A DNA stretch of 64,000 nt from Brassicibacter mesophilus. GTDB taxonomy: Bacteria > Bacillota > Clostridia > Tissierellales > Proteiniboraceae. The notes beneath the pieces are model-generated. The model made no database searches and was not told the DNA's origin. It saw only the letters and a list, made by a program, of their open reading frames with translations. A program made the position numbers and the translations under genes. Positions within the stretch are counted from its first letter, which is position 1, and every line of letters starts with the position of its first letter. Of the stretch, positions 1-8,812 are shown piece after piece. Location: NCBI RefSeq assembly GCF_050433385.1, contig NZ_JBNPXI010000012.1, positions 1-64,000 on the forward strand. Reading direction: 5' to 3'.

Positions 1-28
1 AGGTGATTTTTTTGTATAACTTCTGTCG

Positions 29-60
29 CGCACCCGCATAGCAGGTGGTTTATTGTTTCG
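29..60. repeat. Imperfect palindrome, possible IS200/IS605-type end
   Basis: The sequence CACCCGCATAGCAGGTG forms an imperfect hairpin. It is followed by a relatively GC-rich stretch (CGCACGCTTCGCGAGCTC) that is unlike the AT-rich surroundings. Hairpins of the form CACCTGC-ATA-GCAGGTG are typical of the subterminal ends of IS200/IS605-family elements. No transposase lies within the window, so the element, if real, would extend to the left of position 1. This is inferred from resemblance only. Confidence 0.25.
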
Positions 61-98
61 CACGCTTCGCGAGCTCAACAGGCTAAAGCCCATAATAA

Positions 99-128
99 AA
101 TAGCTCAGCAAATTTTTGCTGAGCTATT
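99..128 (-). terminator. Strong hairpin terminator (second of two)
   Basis: AATAGCTCAGCAAA and TTTGCTGAGCTATT form a perfect 14-bp inverted repeat around a 2-base centre. On the minus strand the stem is followed by TTATTATG. It lies downstream of the cobalamin riboswitch and of a first terminator, so it would stop any read-through from that leader. It could also work on the plus strand. Confidence 0.6.
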
Positions 129-148
129 ACACATGAGTTATTGCACAA

Positions 149-176
149 TAAAAAAACCTTTCTAATCATAGAAAGG
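149..176 (-). terminator. Riboswitch-linked intrinsic terminator
   Basis: On the minus strand CCTTTCTA-TGAT-TAGAAAGG is followed by seven T residues. It lies about 70 bases downstream of the cobalamin aptamer. That is the usual place for an expression-platform terminator, though a coding start would normally follow it closely and none is visible before position 1. Confidence 0.7.
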
Positions 177-239
177 GCATTATTAATACTAGTAGAACAA
201 ATACAAAGTAAGATCTCTACTACTAAATAACACCTCCCC

Positions 240-440
240 ATCCTCGTGAGTAATAAACAGCGCTGTTACCATTGGCAGGTCTCCTGACTTAGGAATAACA
301 AACCTTACACCTTCCCATGCATATTGCACAGTGGCATTTGTAGGGTTCTATCCATTACAGTGGCGGGACCGTGTCGGAATTTCACCAAACTTCCCTTTTA
401 AGCAATTTCATAAATGAAACTACACCAACAGTCATAGTAT
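240..440 (-). promoter_or_regulatory. Cobalamin (B12) riboswitch
   Basis: Read on the minus strand, this carries the hallmark cobalamin aptamer blocks in order: GGTGTAGTTTC, the AAAAGGGAA...GGTGAAATTCC box, GACACGGTCCCGCCACTGTAA, TGCCACTG, TGGGAAGG, and the B12 box CCTAAGTCAGGAGACCTGCC. Such riboswitches bind adenosyl- or other cobalamins and switch off B12 uptake, cobalt transport or B12-dependent genes. The transcript runs leftward out of the window. Between the aptamer and position 1 there are two terminators and only a possible 14-codon reading frame (GTG near 224, after GGGGAGG), so the regulated gene is outside the window or lost. Confidence 0.93.
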
Positions 441-460
441 TCAATTTTAATTTCAACTAG

Positions 461-489
461 AATATATCATTACTTAAAATAATTGTCAA
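461..489 (-). promoter_or_regulatory. Sigma-A promoter of the riboswitch transcript
   Basis: On the minus strand TTGACA (484-489) is separated by 17 bases from TATATT (461-466). This is close to a consensus vegetative promoter, and it sits about 20 bases upstream of the aptamer, correctly placed to start the leader RNA. Confidence 0.75.
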
Positions 490-652
490 CAATTCTTTTA
501 AATACAATTTAATGCAAATATATGTGTTATACTAAAATCCATTAAAGACTATTTAATAATAAAAGCATTTCTCTTAATTTTGCATTTACAAACATAAGTA
601 ATACTCCTAGTGAATATGTATTATTTAAGACAAGCCACTAGGGGAGGTATAT

Positions 653-1723
653 ATGAAAAAGAACATTAGTATATGTATTATTGTTTTACTTCTATTTATT
701 TCTTCTTATAAAAATATATATGCAGAAGAAAATGATCAATATAAACAATATACAGCAGTGGTTACTGAAATAGAAGAAGATGCGAAAAATGATGGAATTA
801 TCTATCATATACAAGCTAAGTTTAAGAATGGACCTTATAAAAATAAATTAATAAAATTTGATCATATACCTATCGAAAACACACAATCGGACATTGAGCT
901 GAGAAAAGGCATGACTATTATTGTTAGTCTATACTTAGTAGATGGAAAAATAGAAAGAGCAGATTTATCAGATGTGTACCGAATAGATACTATAAAAGTA
1001 CTAGCTATTACTTTCATGGTTTTTCTAATTATCTTTGGAGGATTTAAAGGATTACGGTCAGCATTTTCACTAATACTCACATTTTTATTAATTATTTTTT
1101 GTTTAATACCTTTATTATTGAATAATTACAACCCTATACTAGCAACTGTTATTACTTCTTCCATTGCCATTTTTATAAACTTCCTATTAATAAGTGGTTT
1201 TAGCAGTAAAAGTTTTTGTGCTATTATAAGCACAATAGGAGGTACGATTGTAGCAGGACTTTGTGCCTATTATTTTGGTAATTATATGTCATTAACTGGT
1301 CTTGCCGATGAACACGTTCAAAACCTTGTTGCCTACACAAATATATCTATAGATTACCGTGGATTGCTTTTTAGTGGAATTATAATTGGTACTATTGGAG
1401 CTGTAATGGATGTCGGCATGTCTATCACTTCTTTTATCTTTGAAATAAAGAATAAACATCCACATACATCCCAATTATCACTGTTTAGATCAGGGTTAAC
1501 CGTAGGAAAAGACATTATGTCCACAATGACAAATACTTTAATTCTAGCTTACGCTGGTGCATCACTGCCACTATTACTTTTTTTTGTAACTATGGATGCT
1601 TCATTTATAGATTCAATTAATATGGAATTTATATCAGAGGAAATACTTCGTTCGCTATGTGGAAGTATTGGTTTAATTCTGACAATCCCAATAAGCTCTT
1701 TTATGGCTTCTATAAAAGCATAA
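653..1723 (+). CDS. YibE/F family membrane protein
   Basis: This 356-residue protein starts with a hydrophobic signal segment (about residues 4-24) and an extracytoplasmic domain of about 90 residues. The rest is a block of seven or eight membrane segments from residue 114 to the end. That architecture and the loop 'VMDVGMSITSF' are typical of the YibE/F family, whose biochemical role is not established; an N-terminal domain followed by a transporter-like membrane block is the norm. The ATG follows GGGGAGG at 8-base spacing. The gene stands alone between the divergent riboswitch and the convergent stomatin/NfeD pair. Assignment is by overall similarity to the family. Confidence 0.85.
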   Translation: MKKNISICIIVLLLFISSYKNIYAEENDQYKQYTAVVTEIEEDAKNDGIIYHIQAKFKNGPYKNKLIKFDHIPIENTQSDIELRKGMTIIVSLYLVDGKIERADLSDVYRIDTIKVLAITFMVFLIIFGGFKGLRSAFSLILTFLLIIFCLIPLLLNNYNPILATVITSSIAIFINFLLISGFSSKSFCAIISTIGGTIVAGLCAYYFGNYMSLTGLADEHVQNLVAYTNISIDYRGLLFSGIIIGTIGAVMDVGMSITSFIFEIKNKHPHTSQLSLFRSGLTVGKDIMSTMTNTLILAYAGASLPLLLFFVTMDASFIDSINMEFISEEILRSLCGSIGLILTIPISSFMASIKA

Positions 1724-1771
1724 CCATTCTAATTTAAAAATAGTATACAGCATTAATGAAAATAAATGAAA

Positions 1772-1806
1772 AAGATAGCCGCCTTATTGTCAAGACAGAC
1801 TATCTT
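1772..1806. terminator. Bidirectional terminator between convergent genes
   Basis: AAGATAG (1772-1778) pairs with CTATCTT (1800-1806), flanked by A-rich sequence on the left and T-rich on the right. It can end both the YibE/F transcript (plus) and the NfeD/stomatin-like operon (minus). Confidence 0.55.
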
Positions 1807-1842
1807 CTTATTTATAATAGAAAAGATAAAGCTGTAGTTTTT

Positions 1843-2775
1843 TTATTCTTCATCTTTCTTAACTATTTCAGTTAAAGAAGTTGCTAATCCAGCTAAGTTT
1901 TGTATTTCTGATGGTATGATTATCTTTGTTGCTTTACCATCAGCGGCTTTAGCAAAAGCTTCTAATCCTTTTAAAGATATAATTTGTTGTGTAGGAGCAG
2001 ATGCATTAAGCATTTTTATACCTTCTGCTGTGGCCTGCTGAACTTTGAGTATAGCTTCAGCTTGACCTTCAGCTTCTCTAATAGCTGCTTCCTTCTTAGC
2101 TTCTGCTCTTAATATTGCGGCTTGTTTTTCTGCTTCTGCTTCAAGTATTGCAGATTCCTTTTTACCTTCAGATACAAGGATAGCAGATTTCTTCTCTCCC
2201 TCTGCTCTTAATATAGCTTCTCTTCTTTCTCTTTCTGCCTTCATCTGTCTTTCCATAGCATCTTGAATTTCTCTCGGTGGAATTATATTCTTTAATTCAA
2301 CTCTGTTTACTTTGATACCCCATGGGTCAGTTGCTTCATCTAGTATGCTTCTCATTTTTGTGTTAATTGTATCACGAGAAGTTAAGGTTTGGTCTAATTC
2401 TAAATCTCCTATGATATTTCTTAATGTAGTCGCAGTAAGGTTCTCTATTGCAGATAATGGATTTTCAACACCATAAGTATAGGCTTTTGGGTCAGTAATT
2501 TCATAATATACTACTGTATCTATCTGCATAGTTACATTATCTTCTGTTATAACTGGTTGAGGTGGAAAATCAACCACCTGTTCTTTTAGTGATACCTTAT
2601 TTGCAACTCTATCTAATAGAGGTATCTTTACATGTAGTCCAACATTCCACGTATCTTGAAATGCACCTAATCTTTCAATAACAAAAGCATGTGCTTGAGG
2701 TACAATCCTTATGTTAGTAATAATAAGGATTATAGCTATAAAAAATAGTACTAAAAAAATAATAAAACCAGGCAT
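1843..2775 (-). CDS. Stomatin/prohibitin-like (SPFH) membrane protein
   Basis: This 310-residue protein has one N-terminal membrane anchor (residues 3-22). The SPFH/Band-7 domain follows at about residues 22-190 (motifs 'VIERLGAF', 'DNVTMQIDTVVYYEI', 'TLRNIIGDLELDQTL'). Next comes an Ala/Glu/Lys-rich coiled coil of repeating 'EAEK.AAILRAE' units (about 185-250). Such proteins form large membrane-bound oligomers that organise membrane microdomains and often pair with NfeD proteins. The adjacent upstream gene, 15 bases away, is an NfeD protein, so the two probably form one operon and one complex. It resembles QmcA and slipin-type SPFH proteins. Confidence 0.93.
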   Translation of the reverse strand: MPGFIIFLVLFFIAIILIITNIRIVPQAHAFVIERLGAFQDTWNVGLHVKIPLLDRVANKVSLKEQVVDFPPQPVITEDNVTMQIDTVVYYEITDPKAYTYGVENPLSAIENLTATTLRNIIGDLELDQTLTSRDTINTKMRSILDEATDPWGIKVNRVELKNIIPPREIQDAMERQMKAERERREAILRAEGEKKSAILVSEGKKESAILEAEAEKQAAILRAEAKKEAAIREAEGQAEAILKVQQATAEGIKMLNASAPTQQIISLKGLEAFAKAADGKATKIIIPSEIQNLAGLATSLTEIVKKDEE

Positions 2776-2790
2776 TATTTGTTCCTCCCT

Positions 2791-3234
2791 TTAATCAATT
2801 TTTTTGACAACTAGCTTTACGCCTTGAATCTCCATAATTTCAACCTTGCTATTTTCTTCTATTATTCGTTCATCATGTGACTTTGCAGACCATTCTTTTC
2901 CTGCTACCTTTACTTGACCTAAGCCTTCAATAGGGTTGATTTCCATAGTTACAATTGCTGTTTTGCCTATTAACCTATCAGCATTCGTCCTAGTGTGCCC
3001 TATTTTTAACACTCTTTGAGCTATTGGTCTTGTGAAATACAGGATCACACTTGATGAAATTAGAAACGCTAAGACCTGCACTAGTAAAGGTGCATTAAAT
3101 TCAGCAAATATTAAAGCGATAATTGCACCAGCTGCAAACCAAATAGTTGTGAGTCCTAATGTAGCAGCCTCTATAATCACACATGCTACTGCAATAACTA
3201 TCCATAGCACCTCGTTAGAAAACTCAAACCCCAT
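2791..3234 (-). CDS. NfeD family membrane protein
   Basis: This short NfeD protein of about 147 residues has three or four hydrophobic segments in its first 80 residues, then a soluble OB-fold domain with the pattern 'IGKTAIVTMEINP.EGLGQVKVAGKEW'. Short NfeD proteins partner SPFH/stomatin proteins in membrane quality control or microdomain formation. I chose the ATG at 3234 rather than the in-frame ATG at 3255, because the AAAGGAGG Shine-Dalgarno lies between them, about 10 bases before 3234. It is cotranscribed with the SPFH gene directly downstream. Confidence 0.88.
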   Translation of the reverse strand: MGFEFSNEVLWIVIAVACVIIEAATLGLTTIWFAAGAIIALIFAEFNAPLLVQVLAFLISSSVILYFTRPIAQRVLKIGHTRTNADRLIGKTAIVTMEINPIEGLGQVKVAGKEWSAKSHDERIIEENSKVEIMEIQGVKLVVKKID

Positions 3235-3336
3235 TACACCCCTTCCTCCTTTCATAGTCTCATATAATATATACCCAAAGACTATAATTATAACTTCTAT
3301 TTTATCAGTTTATTTTAAATTTAACAATGGGGGTAA

Positions 3337-4026
3337 TTACAACAATTGTTTTAACTTAAAATCAATGTAGTCACTAGAAATACAATAAAAATCAATTCCT
3401 TCAATATTTCCTTCAAACGCAAGCCTATGACCTTCTGAGTGTAAATGTCCATATACACATATTGAAACTCCATGTTTTAGCATTACATTAATGAACTCAT
3501 TAGGTTCTTTATTTTCCATATTGAACGGAGGATAGTGAAGCATAGCTACTTTTGTTTTAACATCAGTTTTTACTGATGAGAGAGAAAGGTCTAGTCTGTT
3601 TACCTCTCTACTATAAATTTTTTCGTCATGTTCATCAAACTCATCACTATCTTTAGTCGGCCATCCTCTAGTTCCACATATAGCAATATCTTTATATATA
3701 AAGTTATCATTGTATAAAAAATGTATAGTGTCCAATTGAAGTGATTCAAGCTTACTCTTAGTAACCCACCAATAGTCGTGATTACCTTTACTAATCACCT
3801 TTTTACCAGGCAACTCATCTATTTTCTTTAAATCTATATATGCTTCTTCTGCCTTTAATGCCCATGAAACATCTCCAGGAATTAATACTAGGTCTTCAGA
3901 TTTAACAGTTTCTTGCCAGTATTCAAAAATTTTTTCTTCATGTCTATCCCATTTTTCCCCAAAAATATCCATTGGCTTTTCGCCAGATGAATCTAAATGA
4001 AGATCTGCTATTCCATATATAGCCAT
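3337..4026 (-). CDS. Metallophosphoesterase (calcineurin-like)
   Basis: The 229-residue protein carries the complete set of calcineurin-like phosphoesterase metal ligands: D-x-H ('IADLHLD', near residue 8), 'PGDVSWA', 'KGNHDYWW', 'LHYPP' and 'YGHLHSEGH'. It has no signal peptide, so it is a cytoplasmic phosphoesterase; the substrate cannot be told from sequence. It is a single-gene unit read away from two unusual palindromes (4043-4065 and 4099-4117) that may be its operators. Confidence 0.9.
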   Translation of the reverse strand: MAIYGIADLHLDSSGEKPMDIFGEKWDRHEEKIFEYWQETVKSEDLVLIPGDVSWALKAEEAYIDLKKIDELPGKKVISKGNHDYWWVTKSKLESLQLDTIHFLYNDNFIYKDIAICGTRGWPTKDSDEFDEHDEKIYSREVNRLDLSLSSVKTDVKTKVAMLHYPPFNMENKEPNEFINVMLKHGVSICVYGHLHSEGHRLAFEGNIEGIDFYCISSDYIDFKLKQLL

Positions 4027-4042
4027 TTTTTCACCTCATTAC

Positions 4043-4065
4043 TTAATGTTAAAGCTTAACATTAA
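4043..4065. promoter_or_regulatory. Perfect palindrome TTAATGTTAA-n3-TTAACATTAA
   Basis: Two perfectly complementary 10-base arms surround AGC, 16 bases upstream of the metallophosphoesterase start. The same TTAATGT core recurs in a second palindrome at 4099. There is no T-tract, so it looks like a protein-binding operator rather than a terminator. No cognate regulator is identified. Confidence 0.45.
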
Positions 4066-4098
4066 CCACAAAATAGCTTGTTTTACAGTTTAATAAAG

Positions 4099-4117
4099 GT
4101 TAATGTACTACATTAAC
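4099..4117. promoter_or_regulatory. Second palindrome GTTAATGTA-C-TACATTAAC
   Basis: Perfect 9-base arms around a single C share the TTAATGT core with the palindrome at 4043. The two centres are 54 bases apart, near five helical turns, as expected for paired operator sites upstream of the metallophosphoesterase. The intergenic space has no other visible feature. Confidence 0.4.
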
Positions 4118-4199
4118 ACTTTCTACATTACATACTAAGTTCAAAATCTTCATCCCATTAACTCTTTTTTATTAATATTTAAGTTTCAGTGTGAGATAT

Positions 4200-6941
4200 T
4201 TATACTTGAACATAGTTATAGCTAACATTCATGGTATCTAAAAGTTCTCTTTCTCTAGTATGACATGTAAATAAAATAATTTGTCTATTTAAGCTTTCAT
4301 TAATCAAAAAACTCATAATGTTACTTAGTCTTTCTATATCATATTGTATAAAGCAATCGTCAAGAATTAGTGGAAGCTTGTTTTCTCCTTTTATTATATC
4401 TACAATACCAAATCTTGTAGCAAAATATATCTGATCTATTGTTCCTCCACTTAGCTTTTCTATATCTATAAGCTTGTTGCTGCTTGGATCGATTATTTTT
4501 ATATCTAGAGCTTCATTGATTTTAACTTCTTCATATCTATTTCCTGTCACATCTGCTAAAATCTTCCCTACCTCTTTATTTAATCTTGGTGCAAAGTCTC
4601 TTTGAATATTTTTAGATATTCTATCAATTGTCTCTTTAGCTAACTCTAATGAAGAAAGCTTATTTTCGTATTCATTCTTTGTTTTAGTTTTTCTTGTAAT
4701 CTCTTCTTCAATAAATACTAATGGCTTTGTTGTCGAATATAAATTTTTAATTTTCTCTTCCAACCTAGTAAATTCTTCTCGCTTATTGATAATATGTTCA
4801 TTAATCTGCTTAAGGCTTTTTCCTAAAGTTGGTTTATCTAAGCCATTCATATCTTTTTCTTCAACATCCTTATACTTTTCAGCATTTTTCATAAGAAATT
4901 CAATGCTATTGTCTCCTAAAATTCTCTTTAGCAGACTATTCTTGCTATCTAATACTTGCATCAACTTATCAAATTTGCTCTTATTATCTAACCCTTTTTT
5001 AAATCCAGAAATGCTATTTACTTTATTCTTTTCAAGTATAGTTGCTATATTACTTTGTATTTCTTTATATCTTGCTTCAATATTCTTAATCTCATCGCAT
5101 AATTCTGATTGTTCTCTTTGGATCTCTTTTTTAAGTTTACTAGTTTCAAGATATGCAGAATAATTCTGCTTAAATTTTAAAATACTGTTTTGATTAACAT
5201 AGTCTTCACACTGTATTAGTATTAAAAAAGCTTTTATCTTATCTTCTAATACCTGAATTTCTTCAATTAGTTGATTTTTCTTGAGCTTAAGCTCTTCAAT
5301 TATAAGTAGCTTTTCTCCTAATAGTAATGAATTCTTGGAATGTTCATTGGCAAGCTTTCTTAGCTCTGACTTTGAACTGCATTCATATTTATTAAGTATA
5401 TCACTTAATTTAGAGTCTATTTCTTCAATCTTACTATTCTTTTCATTCTCCCTACCTTCTATCTCAGTTATTTGACTATTCAATTTTGAAGTATATGAAT
5501 TAACCTCTTTTATTGTATAGACAGAATAAAAAAATAACGCTACAGGCAGAATACTAGCAAAATATAAAACAGGATCAATAATTAGTCCACATATTATTGA
5601 AGCTAGTTCCAGAAATATAGAGGCTATCTTTACATTTCTAAACTTTACTAAGCTCTTCTGTTTTTCTTCTAATCTAGCTGTTAGAAATGCTAAATTACTG
5701 CTTTCATTGTTATATATAAGTCTATTTTTCTCATCTTCAAGCTCTTCAAACATAAACATATTCTCATTTATATCAGTAAATTTTGCGTCTTTACCTGTCA
5801 ATGTCTTAATGGATAATTCTTGAATCTTTTTATATACTTCTTCTAGTTCTCCTTTTTTTTGCTCCATTGTGTTATGATAAATAGTTAGTTTCTCACAATC
5901 ATTCTCCTGTACATTAGAAAAACTTTCTAATTCTTTCAAACGCATTGATGTATCTCTCAATTTTACAGTTATTTTATTATATTTTTCATTTAAAGCTTCT
6001 TTATTATGCATTAGCTCTTTAAGAGTGTTTTCATGTGTAATAACCTCTGTATAATCCTCATAGCTTAGAGTACTATATTTTTTAAGATCATTTGTTTCTC
6101 TTTCCAACTCATCTATTTCTTCTATTAGCTTCACAGCCTCATTATATCTATGCTTAGCCTCATATATATCAAGCATAACTAAGCTATGCTGTATTTCCTC
6201 TTTTTGTGTGTTTATACTCTGTAACTCTTCAGAAATATTATTTAATCTTTCCTGATGCTCTTTTATTTCATCCATAACCGCATGTGCTTTTTTTCTTTCA
6301 ATATCAAGAATGGCTAGCTCCTCAACAATTTTTCCATAAGGTGAAGTTTTTATCCTAGCCTTTGTTCCAATTTCATCAATTCTCTTATCAAGTTTCTCCA
6401 TAACCTTTTTAATTGATATATCTTCGTCTAAGCTACCTCCTAGATTTATAAGACTATCTTTAACTTCTTTAGCAAGTCCATCTTCGGTCTTAGTACCAAG
6501 CTGTTTTATGCTTATGGTATTACTAAATACTATATTATTCAAATCTAAATGAACCGAAGATGGCTGATGTAATCGAGTTGTATTATCATACTCAAAGAGG
6601 TAAGTTATATCTTCACCAGTTCTTTCATCAAAAATCTTTACTTCGTCATTTCCTTTTATAAAGTTTCTCTCTATTCTATATATATTATTGTTGTGCATAT
6701 ATTTTAAGACTCCGTTATATTCATTTTGATTCCACGGAAAATATCTATCGTAATCATCTGAATACATTCGTCTTTTACTATATTGCCTAAAAAAACCAAA
6801 AAACATTCCTTCAATAAATTTATGCACAGTTGTTTTTCCAGCTTCATTATTCCCATATACAATATTAACACCTTTCTCTAGTACTAATGATTTATTATTA
6901 AATTTGCCAAAAGAGGATAAAATCAGTTCTTTTAACATCAT
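4200..6941 (-). CDS. SbcC/YhaN-like SMC-type ATPase
   Basis: This 913-residue ATPase has an N-terminal Walker A ('YGNNEAGKTT', about residues 29-38), long coiled-coil arms, and a C-terminal ABC-type signature ('KLSGGTIDQIYFATR') followed by Walker B ('LPLILDDCFIQYD'). Between the arms, at about residues 440-475, lies a strongly hydrophobic stretch that could form two membrane segments. This is a feature of YhaN-type relatives rather than classical SbcC. It overlaps the upstream nuclease gene by 4 bases (ATGA), showing translational coupling, and the pair probably acts as a DNA end-processing nuclease complex. Function is inferred from the family. Confidence 0.88.
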   Translation of the reverse strand: MMLKELILSSFGKFNNKSLVLEKGVNIVYGNNEAGKTTVHKFIEGMFFGFFRQYSKRRMYSDDYDRYFPWNQNEYNGVLKYMHNNNIYRIERNFIKGNDEVKIFDERTGEDITYLFEYDNTTRLHQPSSVHLDLNNIVFSNTISIKQLGTKTEDGLAKEVKDSLINLGGSLDEDISIKKVMEKLDKRIDEIGTKARIKTSPYGKIVEELAILDIERKKAHAVMDEIKEHQERLNNISEELQSINTQKEEIQHSLVMLDIYEAKHRYNEAVKLIEEIDELERETNDLKKYSTLSYEDYTEVITHENTLKELMHNKEALNEKYNKITVKLRDTSMRLKELESFSNVQENDCEKLTIYHNTMEQKKGELEEVYKKIQELSIKTLTGKDAKFTDINENMFMFEELEDEKNRLIYNNESSNLAFLTARLEEKQKSLVKFRNVKIASIFLELASIICGLIIDPVLYFASILPVALFFYSVYTIKEVNSYTSKLNSQITEIEGRENEKNSKIEEIDSKLSDILNKYECSSKSELRKLANEHSKNSLLLGEKLLIIEELKLKKNQLIEEIQVLEDKIKAFLILIQCEDYVNQNSILKFKQNYSAYLETSKLKKEIQREQSELCDEIKNIEARYKEIQSNIATILEKNKVNSISGFKKGLDNKSKFDKLMQVLDSKNSLLKRILGDNSIEFLMKNAEKYKDVEEKDMNGLDKPTLGKSLKQINEHIINKREEFTRLEEKIKNLYSTTKPLVFIEEEITRKTKTKNEYENKLSSLELAKETIDRISKNIQRDFAPRLNKEVGKILADVTGNRYEEVKINEALDIKIIDPSSNKLIDIEKLSGGTIDQIYFATRFGIVDIIKGENKLPLILDDCFIQYDIERLSNIMSFLINESLNRQIILFTCHTRERELLDTMNVSYNYVQV

Positions 6942-8041
6942 TTTCTCACCTTCTCATTTAGTAGAACATCCAATCCAGAATAAAGTGCATCTTTTACTAT
7001 GACATCTTCTAATCCCTTTTTCTCCATTTCTCTAATGAAGTAGCCTATAATATTATTCGAATTTTCCTTATAGATTTTATCCAAATCATAGTCAGGTACT
7101 GTTTTATCCACAATCTCAATATAATTAAAGTCATTAGTTACCAAGTCTTTAATATCATCTATTCTAAGACTAATATCACTATCTCTTATTCCTTTCATAA
7201 CTATTCTATAAAGATTTTTCATTCTATTTTCATATGAGTCACAGCTACGTATTTCATCAATTATATCATTATAATTCATATTTTCAATTATATTTATCTC
7301 TTTAATTAAAAACTCTCTTTTGCTAAATGGAATAAAGTTAGCTTTAGTATCTTTTTCGGCTATTGATACTTCTACAATCCCATGCATTCCAGTTTCCCCA
7401 AAATCTAATGGTTCCGGGCTGCCACAATAGCATATTTTTTCAGTGATAAATTGTGGTTTGTGAATGTGTCCTAGTGCAACATAATCAAAACCTTTATCTA
7501 TGATAACATTCTTGTTCATAGGTAGATATTCAGAGTCCTTATTTAACATATCCCCATGTACTAATAAAATGTTTATTTTACTTTGATCTTCTATTTTTAT
7601 ATTATCAGCTAAGTTTCTTTTTTCTTCTTTCTTGTCCCAGCTTAATCCCCATATTATTGTATTTAAGTCTTTAAACTCAAGCTTAGTGATTTGATTGCTT
7701 TCAAATATGTGTACATTATCTTCCCATTTTATCAATCTATATAACGACCTCTTTCCCAAGGTGTCATGATTTCCTGCAACAAGTACTACTTTAGTATCTT
7801 TAATCTCCTTAAATTTACTGTTTATTCTCTTAACATCTCCAATCGTACAGTACGCTTCTTCTAAAAGGTCTCCTGCTATCAAAAGAAAATGAGCATTTAT
7901 TTGTTTACATTTATCTATGATTCTATCAAAGGTTTCCCATAATTCAAGTCTTCTTATATTAGAATGCTTGCTGTCAAAGCTTGCATTTTTAAACTCCATT
8001 CCAAGATGTAAATCACCTGTGTGTATAAATTTTATTTCCAC
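6938..8041 (-). CDS. SbcD/YhaO-like exonuclease (metallophosphoesterase)
   Basis: This 367-residue member of the Mre11/SbcD phosphoesterase family has motifs 'HTGDLHLG', 'IAGDLLEEAYC', 'AGNHDTLGK', 'LVHGDM' and 'LGHIHKPQ'. It is the nuclease partner of the ATPase encoded directly downstream, whose start overlaps this stop. I chose the GTG at 8041, not the ATG at 8068: GGAGGTGAT lies six bases before the GTG, and the family's conserved N-terminus ('IKFIHTGDLHLG') begins just after it. It probably acts in DNA repair or end processing in the cytoplasm. Confidence 0.88.
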   Translation of the reverse strand: MEIKFIHTGDLHLGMEFKNASFDSKHSNIRRLELWETFDRIIDKCKQINAHFLLIAGDLLEEAYCTIGDVKRINSKFKEIKDTKVVLVAGNHDTLGKRSLYRLIKWEDNVHIFESNQITKLEFKDLNTIIWGLSWDKKEEKRNLADNIKIEDQSKINILLVHGDMLNKDSEYLPMNKNVIIDKGFDYVALGHIHKPQFITEKICYCGSPEPLDFGETGMHGIVEVSIAEKDTKANFIPFSKREFLIKEINIIENMNYNDIIDEIRSCDSYENRMKNLYRIVMKGIRDSDISLRIDDIKDLVTNDFNYIEIVDKTVPDYDLDKIYKENSNNIIGYFIREMEKKGLEDVIVKDALYSGLDVLLNEKVRK

Positions 8042-8120
8042 AAATATCACCTCCATCATACAGAACATACTTTCGATAAAGGTGGTCCAAATTCCTGCTA
8101 AATACAGATATTTTGAATAT

Positions 8121-8153
8121 TAAAAATTTAAATCCTGTCTAATTCTAGACAGG
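8121..8153 (-). terminator. Terminator of the YtrA-type ABC operon
   Basis: CCTGTCTA and TAGACAGG form a perfect 8-bp stem around ATTC (8134-8153). On the minus strand it is followed by ATTTAAATTTTTA. It lies just after the ABC permease stop at 8162. Confidence 0.75.
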
Positions 8154-8161
8154 TCTTAAAT

Positions 8162-8812
8162 TTATACTGCTTTTTTCTTTTCAAATATTGAAATACTAAT
8201 AAGCATCATCCCTATATATATTATCAATACAAAAGATATAATCTTTATTCCATTTAGGTTGTTAATAAATGCATCAATAGAGCTTATATCAAAGCTTTTA
8301 GGTATATTCTTAAGAATATAAGATACAATTATCGGAGGTAAAAAGAAAATTCCAAAGAATAAAATTTTTGAAATATTAATTGCCCTAGTCGCACCAAACT
8401 TATATACAAGAATATATAGAAATCCAGAAAATAATAATGAAACACTTACACCTGCTAATATTAATAGCTTAGTAGCTTCATCTAGTATAAAGGTTCTTGA
8501 ATATATTGAAATGACAGCATACGAAAATAATGCGCCGATAGCTGCTAAGATAATAGCAGTTATAAACTTACTTACAACAATTTTATATGACTTTATTGGC
8601 AATGTTCTCAACATCATATAGCCGCCATTTTTATCTTCATTATATTCATTTCTTGATACAATCCCGTACACTAATACAAATATGAACGCTGAGACCATGC
8701 CCAATTCTGTTCCATTGACACGATTAAATAAAATAAACATTACTCCTAAAACCATATATAGTATAATTGATTTACGTGATTGATATATATCTTTAAAAAT
8801 AATATAGAGCAT
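8162..8812 (-). CDS. ABC-2 type transporter permease
   Basis: This 216-residue integral membrane protein has about six hydrophobic segments and lacks any ATPase motif, matching the small ABC-2 permeases found with YtrB-like ATPases. It overlaps the ATPase gene by one base and is the last gene of the GntR-ATPase-permease operon. Such systems usually export, or protect against, antibiotics or peptides acting on the cell wall; the substrate cannot be read from the sequence. Confidence 0.82.
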   Translation of the reverse strand: MLYIIFKDIYQSRKSIILYMVLGVMFILFNRVNGTELGMVSAFIFVLVYGIVSRNEYNEDKNGGYMMLRTLPIKSYKIVVSKFITAIILAAIGALFSYAVISIYSRTFILDEATKLLILAGVSVSLLFSGFLYILVYKFGATRAINISKILFFGIFFLPPIIVSYILKNIPKSFDISSIDAFINNLNGIKIISFVLIIYIGMMLISISIFEKKKAV

